From CAADGV01 sp040290295 (GTDB lineage Bacteria; Bacteroidota; Ignavibacteria; UBA10030; UBA6906): a DNA stretch of 64,000 bases. Shown here one piece after another: positions 52,395 through 61,399 of the stretch (its first letter is position 1; every line of letters starts with the position of its first letter). Under the pieces are notes generated by a model. The model made no database searches and had not been told where the DNA came from. It was given only the letters and a program-made list of their open reading frames with translations. Position numbers and translations under genes: made by a program. Location of the stretch: assembly GCA_040290295.1 (NCBI GenBank), contig PSMW01000005.1:62001-126000 (forward strand). The letters run 5' to 3'.

Positions 52395-53627
52395 ATGAAC
52401 CAGCATCGACTCTATCGAACGATCGAGAGTTTCAGCAGCAAGAAGTTTCGAACCGACGAGCAATTGCTTCGCCACGTCCTCGAAAGCATCATTCGCAACG
52501 AAGAGATCCCTATCCGCGGGGGGCGCATTTGGAAACTCGAGCCGCTGCAGGGAACCTACCGCCTGATCTACCAGTCGGGCGAGGTCGAGTCGATTCGAAA
52601 GAATTTTCGCTTGCGCATCCTGAGCTACCCGATGTTTGTGCAACTGGGCCGCAAGCGCACGATCGTAGCAACCGAAACCGACAAGTACTTGCGCCAGCGC
52701 GGCATTCGCTTGTACTCCGCAACGGGTGTCGGCGATCCGGTGCGGTGGAAGGGATACAGCCTTTACCCGTACGTCATCGGATTCAACGCCGAGTACATGA
52801 AAGAGGATGAAGCGTACGCGTTGAATATCATCAGCACAGTACTGACGACGGCGTTGCGTAATCGGCGGATCGAATCGAAAGCCGCAGAACTTGAAAAGGA
52901 CCTCGACAAGGCGCGCGAAATTCAACGCAGCATCCTGCCCGAACATGAGCTGAAATTCTCTCATTACGAAATGTACGGCGTCTCGCTCCCCGAACGCATC
53001 GTCGGCGGCGACTTCTTCGACTACTTGCAAGCCTCGGGCGACAAGGAACGCATCGGTGTGGTGGTGGGCGATGCGGCGAGCAAAGGGCTTTCTGCTGCGG
53101 CGCAAGCCCTCTATGTCTCCGGTGCGTTGCGCATGGGCATCGAGTATCAAACCAAAATGGATGCCCTCATCAGTCGCATCAACCAGCTGCTCAACCGGAC
53201 ATTCTCCGCCGAACAATTTCTCTCGATGGTGTACATCGAGCTGACGACCAACAAAAAGGGATTGCTTTTCTACGTCAATGCCGGACACAGCAACCCGATT
53301 CTGCTCCACTGCAAGAGCGACGAGGTCGAGCTCCTTCCCGCGACCGGACAAATCCTCGGCCCATTTCCCGACGAGCGCTATCGTACCGACTTCACGATCA
53401 TGAGAAAAGGAGACATCCTCCTGCTCTATACCGACGGAATCACCGAAGCCACCAATAGCGAGGGAGAGATGTACGGAGAGAAACGGCTGATTCAGCATTT
53501 GAAACTCCATCGTCACCGCCCACCGAAAGAAATCTGCCAGCTCATCCTCGAGAATGTCCAACTCCACAACCGCATGGTCGAGTACTCGGACGACAAGACG
53601 GTCTTAGTCATCAAGCGTGTGAAATGA
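52395..53627 (+). CDS. RsbU-like PP2C (SpoIIE-type) serine phosphatase
   Basis: The 410-residue product has an N-terminal GAF-like sensor (about 20-180), then a coiled-coil hinge (KAAELEKDLDKAREIQRSIL). The SpoIIE-type PP2C domain follows, with the metal-binding VVGDAASKGLSAAAQALY, GGDFFDYLQ, LLLYTDGITEATNSEGEMYG and SDDKTVLVIK. Such enzymes dephosphorylate anti-anti-sigma STAS proteins and thereby release a sigma factor. It is cytosolic. The ATG at 52395 is used because the upstream frame overlaps the DUF1684 gene. An RsbW- and an RsbV-like protein are encoded elsewhere in this window. Confidence 0.9.
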   Translation: MNQHRLYRTIESFSSKKFRTDEQLLRHVLESIIRNEEIPIRGGRIWKLEPLQGTYRLIYQSGEVESIRKNFRLRILSYPMFVQLGRKRTIVATETDKYLRQRGIRLYSATGVGDPVRWKGYSLYPYVIGFNAEYMKEDEAYALNIISTVLTTALRNRRIESKAAELEKDLDKAREIQRSILPEHELKFSHYEMYGVSLPERIVGGDFFDYLQASGDKERIGVVVGDAASKGLSAAAQALYVSGALRMGIEYQTKMDALISRINQLLNRTFSAEQFLSMVYIELTTNKKGLLFYVNAGHSNPILLHCKSDEVELLPATGQILGPFPDERYRTDFTIMRKGDILLLYTDGITEATNSEGEMYGEKRLIQHLKLHRHRPPKEICQLILENVQLHNRMVEYSDDKTVLVIKRVK

Positions 53628-53630
53628 GCA

Positions 53631-53653
53631 AGGGCGAACCGCTCCTTCGCCCT
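53631..53653. terminator. Hairpin between convergent genes
   Basis: An 8-bp inverted repeat (AGGGCGAA / TTCGCCCT) with a seven-base loop lies four bases after the phosphatase stop and 41 bases before the sugar-dehydrogenase stop. There is no T-run on either side; it may end transcription from both directions. Confidence 0.5.
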
Positions 53654-53694
53654 CGCCGTTGTGCACTCACCCGTTGATGCAGCACCTGTGAATA

Positions 53695-55662
53695 CTACTT
53701 GGTGATGACCATCTTCCGCGTCTCGACGAACCCCGGGGCTTGAATCCGATAGAAGTAGATGCCGGTCGGCAGTTCGTCCTTACTGAAGGTCACTTCGTAT
53801 GTTCCCGCACTCTGTACGCCTTCAAAGATCTTTGCTACTTCCTCTCCCAACAAATTGAACACGGAGAGGCGAACGTACCCTCCCTTCGGGAGGGTGTATT
53901 GGATGGTGGTCGTGGGATTGAACGGATTGGGAAAGTTCTGCTCGAGCGCGGCTTGGTTGTTCGTTTCGCTTGCTTTCGACTTTTGCTTGATCTCCGGTGC
54001 CGATGTAATAATGGTGATGCGGAAGCGACGGACTTCTGCACTGGGAACAAGGACTTGGCCGTCGGATGCGAGCACACGCCAGTAGTAAGCACGATTGAGA
54101 CGCGGGAGTTGCACGCTTAACGAGAGATGGATGCCGGCAGAAGTGTCGCGCAACGCCGGACTATCGAACGTACTCACCGTATCGAGTTGCACTCGATAGC
54201 GCACTGTATCGAGGTCGGGATCGAACGCTTGTGTCCACGAGCAGAAAACGTTCGGCGTACCGCTGCAAACGAGAGTCGTGTCGTGCGGCGGTGCCAGCAG
54301 GTGGAACGTTTCGGGTGGATCGTTGATGTTCGCCACGGAGATGATAAAGGATTGATCGACGAACCCAGCGCCGTTTTCTGCACGTAGCGTCACGGTGTGC
54401 GCACCTTGAAGCGCTTGTGCGTTCGTGGGCCTCCACCGAATCGACCACGTCGTCGAGTCGACGCGCATTCCATCGGGGGCTGTAACGAGCGAAAGCCCCG
54501 GCGGCGTACCGCTGAACGTCGGCGTGTAGATGTAGAGCGAGTCCTGTGTCGCATCCGTCGGCGGCATCGACGTGAACACCGGGGCGATGGGCCGCAGCCG
54601 CAACAGCCGGTTCGCAGAATACGGTCCGTTGGTCAGGTAGATATTCCCGTCGGGTCCCACTTCCACATCGGCGAAGCCGGTTGAGTACGTCAAGAGCGTC
54701 GCGAATGAGCCTGGAACAATCGTATCGCCGTTCTCGGTCAGCGTCAACGTCCACAGGGTAGGAGAGCTGTTGCCCGTGAAGAGCAACTTCCCGCGCAAGC
54801 GGGGAAACGCCGTTGCACGATACACCACGATGCCCGTCAGAGCAGGCAGCGGCGAACTGGGGAAGTAGTAGAGCGGACGAACGTACGCAGGATTGTTGGT
54901 GTACGTACAGTTGCCCTCGATGGGCCATCCCATGTTCCCACGTGGCGGTACGCGATTGACTTCGTCGTCGCACGACGGTCCGTTCTCCGTACAGTACATG
55001 ATCCCGGTACGGGTGTCGAACGTGAAATCGAAACTGTTGCGATGACCGATCGACCAGAAGGGCGTGCCGGGAAACGGATTGTCGGGGGGGATCGATCCGT
55101 CGGGGTTGAGACGCAAGATTTTCCCGCGCAAGTTGGTCGCACTCGAATCTTGCGCGTTCGATGACGCCGCGTTGTCGCCGAACGAGACGTAGAGTTTTCC
55201 GTCGGGACCGAAGTGGCAGTTGCCGCCGTTATGATTGGTCGCAGTGTTGATGCGTGTACAGACAACAAGGGTCCGCGGATCGACACCGAGGCCGCTTGAA
55301 TCCCGCACCCGCACCACAACATTCGCCCGGTCACCGCTGCGCGTGTACTGAACATACACATACGGCGAATCGGGATATTGCGGGTGCAGGGCAATGCCCA
55401 ACAATCCCTGCTCGCCGCTCGACGTTACGCTAAACGTTGCAAACGGAGTGGACCGGACTCTGCCGTTTTCGAAAATCTTTACCATGCCCGTGTTCTTCTC
55501 CGTGAAGAAAAACCGCGGCGTCGCATCCCGTGTAAATGCCATGCACACAGGCAGCGCAACTGTAGGACTTTGCGCGAGCGTGTCCACTCGGTAGTGCTGA
55601 GCGGCGACATGTTGAAAAGGAACAAGGATGCCGACCAAAACAAAAACAACCAATGTCTTCAT
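53695..55662 (-). CDS. Exported PQQ-type sugar dehydrogenase with T9SS C-terminal signal
   Basis: The 655-residue product has a signal peptide (MKTLVVFVLVGILVPFQHVA), then a six-bladed propeller of the glucose/sorbosone dehydrogenase family (about 25-350). Its motifs are GEQGLLGIALHPQYP, TNHNGGNCHFGPDGKLYVSF, GKILRLNPDGS and GHRNSFDFTFD. An Ig-like domain (about 360-460) and a fibronectin-like segment follow. It ends in a type IX secretion C-terminal domain, with NFPNPFNPTTTIQYTLPKGG and the closing FVETRKMVITK. It should be secreted or cell-surface anchored and oxidise a sugar using pyrroloquinoline quinone, though the cofactor is inferred from the fold. Confidence 0.9.
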   Translation of the reverse strand: MKTLVVFVLVGILVPFQHVAAQHYRVDTLAQSPTVALPVCMAFTRDATPRFFFTEKNTGMVKIFENGRVRSTPFATFSVTSSGEQGLLGIALHPQYPDSPYVYVQYTRSGDRANVVVRVRDSSGLGVDPRTLVVCTRINTATNHNGGNCHFGPDGKLYVSFGDNAASSNAQDSSATNLRGKILRLNPDGSIPPDNPFPGTPFWSIGHRNSFDFTFDTRTGIMYCTENGPSCDDEVNRVPPRGNMGWPIEGNCTYTNNPAYVRPLYYFPSSPLPALTGIVVYRATAFPRLRGKLLFTGNSSPTLWTLTLTENGDTIVPGSFATLLTYSTGFADVEVGPDGNIYLTNGPYSANRLLRLRPIAPVFTSMPPTDATQDSLYIYTPTFSGTPPGLSLVTAPDGMRVDSTTWSIRWRPTNAQALQGAHTVTLRAENGAGFVDQSFIISVANINDPPETFHLLAPPHDTTLVCSGTPNVFCSWTQAFDPDLDTVRYRVQLDTVSTFDSPALRDTSAGIHLSLSVQLPRLNRAYYWRVLASDGQVLVPSAEVRRFRITIITSAPEIKQKSKASETNNQAALEQNFPNPFNPTTTIQYTLPKGGYVRLSVFNLLGEEVAKIFEGVQSAGTYEVTFSKDELPTGIYFYRIQAPGFVETRKMVITK

Positions 55663-55728
55663 TGCCATCCTGGAGATATGAGCAAGTTCTCGATACGCGA
55701 AAAACCTCCTAAACACCGTTGGGGAAAT

Positions 55729-57288
55729 TCAACGAATCACCATTATCCTTCGTGTCTCTCGATAGAGTTTCTCTGCCGCAGCAGGCGCGTTCCCGATGAT
55801 GAGTCGCGCGAAGTACACGCCGCTTGCCGTTCTCGTTGCGTCGAACAGTTCTTTCCGTTCGCCCGCAGCTTGCCGTGCTGCAACCAGGGTGGTCACGTGC
55901 CGACCGAGCGCATCGAAGACCGCCAAATGCACAAACGCTTCGAACGGAAGTGCGTACGAGATCGTCGCGACATCGTTGAAGGGATGCGGATAAATATTCT
56001 GTAGGTGCGCTGTACTCGGCAGCGGCAACGAACCCGAAAGCGACTTCTGCGCAAACTGCTCTGCTGCTTCACGCAGGCGACGGCAAACCAATGCATCATC
56101 CGAACAGCGGAAGCCGTAACCTTGACGGTCGGTGCGCGTGCCTTCCAACAGTTGCCACACCAATGCACCAGCCGCACCGTCGTAGAGCGCGGTCGTTAAC
56201 CAGCTTTCATAGCTCGCTGCTTGATGCTCACGCACGCCGAACTCTCCAAGAATCATCGGTTTCCCAACAGCACGTGCCAGCGCTGCATGGTCTCGTATCC
56301 AAACGCCGCCGGCATTCTTCGAGAGATTCCACGCCTCAGGATACAAATGGCAACTGCCAAAGTCAATAGAGGGCATCACGCAATGGGCTTTGAACGCGAC
56401 ACCGGCCGTTCCATTGAACAGCCAGTGCTGATTGTTGTACGAACTGGTCGAGTAGCCTGCCGGCGAGACGTCGAACCCCTCCTCTCCCGTCCCGACCAAA
56501 TGGTTCGGGTCGAGCGACTTGATGTACGCCGACATCTCTTCAACCCACCTGCGCACAGTCTCTCCCGACCGATCGGATGAACGCGGCTCATTTGCCAATT
56601 CCCAACCAAAAACGAAAGGGTCGGCATTGTAGGCAACGCCCGTATAAACATTGACGCGCAGAAGAAGCGTGGCGATATACGACGTGAACCACCCTTTGAT
56701 GATGGGATCGGTGTAGAAATCGTCGTGCCCGAATTGGGTGGAGAGGGCATAGCGATAGCTGCGTCCAGCTCCACCCTCTACCGTCCTTTGGAGATCGGAA
56801 GAGCTGTATCGGGAAGAGGATGGTGCTCCGGCTGTGCCCGCTGCAATGCGCCATCGAACGTATTGGTTCATTCCTCCATACTCATCCCAATTATTCACCA
56901 GCGGAATCAGAAGGCGCATGCCGTGCAGTCGAGCTTGCAGCAGAACGTAGTCTAACGCCTGCAGCGCTCGCTCGTTGAACGCACCGGGCCGGTATTGAAT
57001 GACGGCAGGATTGAGACTGTCGGCCGAATCATTGAAGCCCCACGTCCGAATGACGGTCATGCCGAGGCGTGAGGCAGTGCGAAACAGATCGCGGACGGTG
57101 TGGGAATCTCCACGTGCAGTTTGTTCGAGAAGGTAATACGCGTTCGCCCCGACAAAATAGAACGGACGATCGCGCAGTTTCAGCGTATCGCGGGATCGAG
57201 TGACGAACTCAGCGGCCTGAAACGAAAAACAGGGAACGGCAAAGAAGAAGAACACCGCGAGACCAAGGACCGAACGCCAACGCCTCAC
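55729..57288 (-). CDS. Exported GH5-type beta-mannanase/cellulase with T9SS-like tail
   Basis: The 519-residue product has a signal peptide (RRWRSVLGLAVFFFFAVPCF), then a GH5-like TIM barrel. Its features are RTWGFNDSADSLNPAVIQYR, VFGWELANEPRSSD with the acid/base Glu, and GKPMILGEFGVREHQ with the nucleophile Glu. This spacing is typical of mannan endo-1,4-beta-mannosidases. The last 85 or so residues (PHPFNDVATISYALP, ASGVYFARL) resemble a type IX sorting domain, although NPF is diverged to HPF. The GTG start at 57288 is inferred; it begins 34 bases after the asparaginase stop. Confidence 0.82.
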   Translation of the reverse strand: MRRWRSVLGLAVFFFFAVPCFSFQAAEFVTRSRDTLKLRDRPFYFVGANAYYLLEQTARGDSHTVRDLFRTASRLGMTVIRTWGFNDSADSLNPAVIQYRPGAFNERALQALDYVLLQARLHGMRLLIPLVNNWDEYGGMNQYVRWRIAAGTAGAPSSSRYSSSDLQRTVEGGAGRSYRYALSTQFGHDDFYTDPIIKGWFTSYIATLLLRVNVYTGVAYNADPFVFGWELANEPRSSDRSGETVRRWVEEMSAYIKSLDPNHLVGTGEEGFDVSPAGYSTSSYNNQHWLFNGTAGVAFKAHCVMPSIDFGSCHLYPEAWNLSKNAGGVWIRDHAALARAVGKPMILGEFGVREHQAASYESWLTTALYDGAAGALVWQLLEGTRTDRQGYGFRCSDDALVCRRLREAAEQFAQKSLSGSLPLPSTAHLQNIYPHPFNDVATISYALPFEAFVHLAVFDALGRHVTTLVAARQAAGERKELFDATRTASGVYFARLIIGNAPAAAEKLYRETRRIMVIR

Positions 57289-57322
57289 ACGGCATGGATA
57301 GGAATGTGCACTACGGTGGCGT

Positions 57323-58375
57323 TCAGCGTTTGTATAAGTACGCGGCGTCGAGCAACCGCGCAGAGGTTCCGTCGTGCAGTGCAAACTTACTGCCGCTGTA
57401 CAGTGCTGCGGCGCCATACTCACCCCGCTTATTGATCGCGTAGAAGTTGACATTGAACGATGGCTTGCCGTTGTCGTCTTGCAGGCGCCGCATGCGGTTA
57501 TGTTCGACGATGCGCTTGCACGCATCAAGACACGCTTGCTCGGGCGATTTGCCTTGCCGCATGAATTCCACTACCATCACGCTGCTGCAGTTGATGAGAT
57601 TGGCTTCTCCCCGACCCGTGGAGCCGGCAGCGCCCACCTCGTTGTCGCAATACAGACCTGCACCGATGATCGGCGAATCGCCGACACGCCCCGGAATCTT
57701 AAACGCAAGTCCGCTCGTGGTCGTCACGCAGGAGATGTTTCCCTTTTGATCGATGGCGCTGCAGTGAATCGTGCCGGTATGACGGAAGAACGGCTCGAAC
57801 AAACTGCCGATGTCCTTGTCATCGGGTGTGTGGGGAGGCAGCCAGTCGTCTTTCGTCGAGAGATTCTCTTTCCATCGCAGCCATTCCTCACGAGCGCGAT
57901 CAGTAAGAAGGTTTTCTTCGATGAAGCCATGAGCGCGTGCGAAGCGTAGAGCACCTTCGCCCACAAGCAGAACGTGATCGGTACGCTCCATAACCACACG
58001 CGCGACTTTTGACGGGTGCTTGATGTTACGGAGTGCAGCAACAGCTCCCGCGCGATGCGTGGGACCATGCATCACCGCCGCGTCGAGTTCAACAACGCCT
58101 TCCTCATTCGGCAAGCCTCCGTATCCGACGCTCGTATCGTTCGGGTCGGCTTCGACAATGTTTACTCCCGCAATCACCGCATCGAGTGCGTCGGCGCCGG
58201 CAAGCAGCAATTCCATTGCTTTCGTAACTGCAGGAATGCCGTTGCCGCTCGACATGGCAATCACCTTCACCGGTGGAGGTGCACTGAAAACAGAAACGGA
58301 GAGTGCATTCGCAGCAAGCGCACCAGCGCTGACAGCAGAAGCACGCTTCAAAAATTCGCGTCGTGTCGTGGGCAT
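57323..58375 (-). CDS. Tat-exported glycosylasparaginase (N-terminal nucleophile hydrolase)
   Basis: The 350-residue product starts with a twin-arginine signal (TTRREFLKRASAVSAGALAA). It then has the asparaginase_2/aspartylglucosaminidase fold: NDTSVGYGGLPNEEGVVELD, HTGTIHCSAID with the Thr nucleophile created by autocleavage, and the substrate-binding GRVGDSPIIGAGLYCDNEVG. GEANLINCSSVMV follows. It removes the asparagine-linked sugar from glycopeptides or cleaves beta-aspartyl peptides in the periplasm or outside. The ATG at 58375 places the RR motif at residue 5. It precedes the GH5 gene in the same direction. Confidence 0.9.
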   Translation of the reverse strand: MPTTRREFLKRASAVSAGALAANALSVSVFSAPPPVKVIAMSSGNGIPAVTKAMELLLAGADALDAVIAGVNIVEADPNDTSVGYGGLPNEEGVVELDAAVMHGPTHRAGAVAALRNIKHPSKVARVVMERTDHVLLVGEGALRFARAHGFIEENLLTDRAREEWLRWKENLSTKDDWLPPHTPDDKDIGSLFEPFFRHTGTIHCSAIDQKGNISCVTTTSGLAFKIPGRVGDSPIIGAGLYCDNEVGAAGSTGRGEANLINCSSVMVVEFMRQGKSPEQACLDACKRIVEHNRMRRLQDDNGKPSFNVNFYAINKRGEYGAAALYSGSKFALHDGTSARLLDAAYLYKR

Positions 58376-58444
58376 GAATCCTCGTCGGCTGTGGTGGCAG
58401 AAAAGTAGAGAATCACGCATTGAGAAGCAATTGCCGTTACAGAC

Positions 58445-60289
58445 TTATGGCTTCGGCGGTGTCGGGGGAACCGGCGGCGGTGCATCTTCATCGGGATAGA
58501 GTGTGATGCCCCAGTACTCCGCATCTTCCGGCGGGGCGGAGTTCCAGTCGCCATACGCGTGGCTGTCGTCGGTAGCGTAGTGCAGCGTGTACTCGCCTTT
58601 ATCCAGCACGATCGTCGTGTTCACGAGACGATTTTTGCGTGCCCCTCCGGCGTGCATCGTCATCGAGTACGTCATCTCCCAGATGGTCGCACCGGTTTTG
58701 TTGTCGGTAATCCAGCCGTAGTCGGTCATCTCTCGATTGACTCCTTCGCCCAGAGCATAGATGCGGACACGTGTGGTCTTCTCGAGTTTGAACGATGTCT
58801 GCCGCTCCTCACTGCTGCCGACACGAATCAATTGCGCGATGGCAAACCTCTCGCGCTGGTTCTCCACTTTCGCCACGATGGATGGATCGAACCCTTCACT
58901 TGCTCCATACAACGTGATGCCGTAGTGTTCCGGATCGAAGGGCGGGTCGGCGTTCCAATCACCGTAGGCATGCGAATCGTCCGTTACGTACTGCACCACG
59001 TACGTCCCATGTGGGAGTGTGACGACCTCGTCGATGAGGCGGTTCTTCGATGCGCCGCCGGCATGAGCAGTGCGGTCCACATCCATCGTCCACACTTTGG
59101 TGCGCGTGCGTGCATCGAGGATCACCCCGTAGTCGGCCATCGAACGGCGCTGATTGCTCCTCTCGCCGATGGCATAGACGCGCACCGATGCATCCTTGTG
59201 AAGCACGAAGCTTTGGTTGCGAGTTTCGTTGTTGTGCATCGGCGTCAAGCTCAGGATGACGGGTCCGTCTTTGGTGGTGGGAAGAAGGGCGAAGCGCGCT
59301 TGTTCGTGCTCGGCGACGGCACAGAGGGTAATGCCGTAATTCAACGGGTCAGCAGGCGGTGCGCAATTCCAATCGGCTGCAGAGTGACTGTTGTCCGTAA
59401 CATAGAACAGTGTGTACTCGCCGCGCGGCAAAAGCACCGTGCCATCGAACTTGATGTTCTTCGATGCACCACCTGCATGAAGCGAATTCTTCCACTTCAT
59501 CTCCCACACACGTGACCGGTTGGCGGACTGTATGATCCATGCATAATCGGCAAGATCGTATTCGCCGCGCAGACCTTCGCCGAGTGCGTACACACGCACC
59601 GTCATCGGCTCACGCACGGCGAATGATTGTCGGATGTGAACATTCTCCCCCACGCCGGTCGCTTTGAACAGCACGGCGCGAAATTCTTTCGGGGGACGAA
59701 ACAGCGAGACAGCAGACGCGTTGGCTTCATCCACAGCAATGTCGATTCCCCATTCAGGAGACCGCTTGGTCCATTCCTCTCGCAAGTCATCGCCCAACCA
59801 ACGGTTGATCAACTTCTCGAACCATCCGAACGCTCGGTTGCCCGAATAGATGCCGGCGTTGAACAGTCCAGATTCCCGGTGGTCGATGTTCATGCTGAAG
59901 TTCTTGAACGTGGAGCTGTACGTGAACGTGGCTGCAGCGAAGTACACTTCGTACGCACCTTTCGGCAACGTGATTTCGCCATCGAACGTACGGTCATCGC
60001 GTGAGCGCGACGTGTTCGATCGATCCATCTTCCACACAACCTCACGACGTTCGGCATCGAGAATCCATCCGTACGCGAACATATCATCGGCACCTTGTCG
60101 CTCGCTGTCGCACCTGCTCCCGCCTGCACCGCGTGCACGGATGTGCACCGTCATCGTTCGCTGCAATTCAATTCCTGCGTACTTCACTTCAGTCGTACTG
60201 AAGTCGCGCAGCGAAACGATCGTTTTCTCTCCTCCCAGAGCTGCCGCTGAGAGGAGACACGTGATGGAGACAAGCATGAATCGATTCAT
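58445..60289 (-). CDS. Exported protein with three near-identical 105-residue modules plus a degenerate one
   Basis: The 614-residue product has a signal peptide (MNRFMLVSITCLLSAAALGG). Three modules (about 218-323, 356-462, 495-599) share TVRVYALGEG, MADYGVILDA or TDYGWITDNK, VWEM, the near-invariant HAGGASKN, then YVTDDSHAYGDWN, PP and YGITL. A fourth, degenerate module covers about 41-120 (MFAYGWILDAERREVVWKMD, with HAGG lost). It ends in a Pro-rich tail. No catalytic residues or cysteine pairs stand out. I do not recognise a named family; a surface-binding role is only a guess. It lies 69 bases upstream of the asparaginase gene in the same direction. Confidence 0.75.
   Translation of the reverse strand: MNRFMLVSITCLLSAAALGGEKTIVSLRDFSTTEVKYAGIELQRTMTVHIRARGAGGSRCDSERQGADDMFAYGWILDAERREVVWKMDRSNTSRSRDDRTFDGEITLPKGAYEVYFAAATFTYSSTFKNFSMNIDHRESGLFNAGIYSGNRAFGWFEKLINRWLGDDLREEWTKRSPEWGIDIAVDEANASAVSLFRPPKEFRAVLFKATGVGENVHIRQSFAVREPMTVRVYALGEGLRGEYDLADYAWIIQSANRSRVWEMKWKNSLHAGGASKNIKFDGTVLLPRGEYTLFYVTDNSHSAADWNCAPPADPLNYGITLCAVAEHEQARFALLPTTKDGPVILSLTPMHNNETRNQSFVLHKDASVRVYAIGERSNQRRSMADYGVILDARTRTKVWTMDVDRTAHAGGASKNRLIDEVVTLPHGTYVVQYVTDDSHAYGDWNADPPFDPEHYGITLYGASEGFDPSIVAKVENQRERFAIAQLIRVGSSEERQTSFKLEKTTRVRIYALGEGVNREMTDYGWITDNKTGATIWEMTYSMTMHAGGARKNRLVNTTIVLDKGEYTLHYATDDSHAYGDWNSAPPEDAEYWGITLYPDEDAPPPVPPTPPKP
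58493..59638 (-). repeat. Three coding repeat modules (R1-R3) in the exported protein
   Basis: The modules lie at 59321-59638 (R1), 58904-59224 (R2) and 58493-58807 (R3), spaced by linkers of about 95-100 bases. At protein level each has the HAGGASKN-like and DDSHAYGDWN-like blocks; R2 and R3 are closest. A degenerate copy (R0) lies at 59930-60169. Confidence 0.8.
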
Positions 60290-60451
60290 GGAACCCGAAG
60301 CGTTGTCAGAGAAAAACCCTGCTACCTCATACGCCGTGTGCCGGGACTTAGTTGCAGCGAGTCCACCACAGCACGAAGCGGCTCCTCCGCCTCCCTCTGG
60401 CTAGAGCGCGTCATTTTCCTTTACTTACTTCATCTCGACCGACTCAGTGAT

Positions 60452-61399
60452 ATGACGTATCCTGCCATCGAAATAAAAGATATGGCAAAAATGTACAAGA
60501 CAAAATCTCGCCACCCCGTACGAGCGCTCGACGGCGTTTCGCTCACGGTACGAGAAGGTGAGATCTTCGGCTTGTTGGGAAGGAACGGTGCGGGAAAGAC
60601 AACTCTTCTCCGTATTCTGACCACCTTGATACCACCCACGAGCGGTTCCGCCTCCGTGTTGGGGTACGATGTTCAACGGCAAGGACTCGCCGTTCGCAAA
60701 CATATCTGTGCTGTTCTGCAAGAGAACGCTTTGGAGCTGTATCTCTCGGTGAAGGACAACCTGCATACATACGCGCGCTTTCACGCCGTTCCCTCACACC
60801 AACGAGAGAAGCGCGTGCTGGAGACCATGGAGCAGTTCGGGCTGACGGACCATGCGCATGTGAAGGCGATGGATCTGAGCGGCGGATTGAAGAGACGGCT
60901 GCAGGTTGCGAAAGTCTTCATGGTGGACAAGCCGGTCGTGTTGCTAGACGAGGCAACAACCGGGATGGATCCCATCAACAAGCGCACAGTGCTGCAGGCG
61001 ATTCGAGAGCAGGCGCACAAAGGGCGAACAATTCTCCTCACCACGCACATCCTTCATGCAGCAGAGGAACTCTGTGATACCATTGTTATGATTCACCATG
61101 GGCGTATTGTCGCTACGGGTGACCTCCCCTCGATCAAACGGCTCGCGTCCAACGTGTTCGAGATCAGTGTCACGTTCGAATCGTTGACCGACCCCATCAT
61201 GGCAGCGCTCGAGATGCTGGCGCCGCTTCGCTTGCACCGAACCAGGAACACTGTCGAGTTGTGTGTGAATGGTGTCGAGACCGAACTGCTGGAAACTCTC
61301 ACGCAGCTTTCGAAGCAAACTCGCCTCTCGCATGTCGAAATCACGAGCGGCACATTGGAAGATGCCTTCGTCGAAATCCTCGGAGGGCCGGAAGCATGA
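60452..61399 (+). CDS. ABC-2-type transporter ATP-binding protein
   Basis: The 315-residue product has Walker A GLLGRNGAGKTTLLRIL, Q-loop AVLQENALELYL, signature DLSGGLKRRLQVAKVF (LSGG) and Walker B VVLLDEATTGMD. The His switch is in LLTTHILHAAEELC. The C-terminal domain is of the DrrA/nodulation-ATPase class. With the permease it should drive export of a lipid, polyketide or similar molecule. The ATG at 60452 is chosen over an upstream frame. Its stop overlaps the permease start (ATGA). Confidence 0.92.
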   Translation: MTYPAIEIKDMAKMYKTKSRHPVRALDGVSLTVREGEIFGLLGRNGAGKTTLLRILTTLIPPTSGSASVLGYDVQRQGLAVRKHICAVLQENALELYLSVKDNLHTYARFHAVPSHQREKRVLETMEQFGLTDHAHVKAMDLSGGLKRRLQVAKVFMVDKPVVLLDEATTGMDPINKRTVLQAIREQAHKGRTILLTTHILHAAEELCDTIVMIHHGRIVATGDLPSIKRLASNVFEISVTFESLTDPIMAALEMLAPLRLHRTRNTVELCVNGVETELLETLTQLSKQTRLSHVEITSGTLEDAFVEILGGPEA

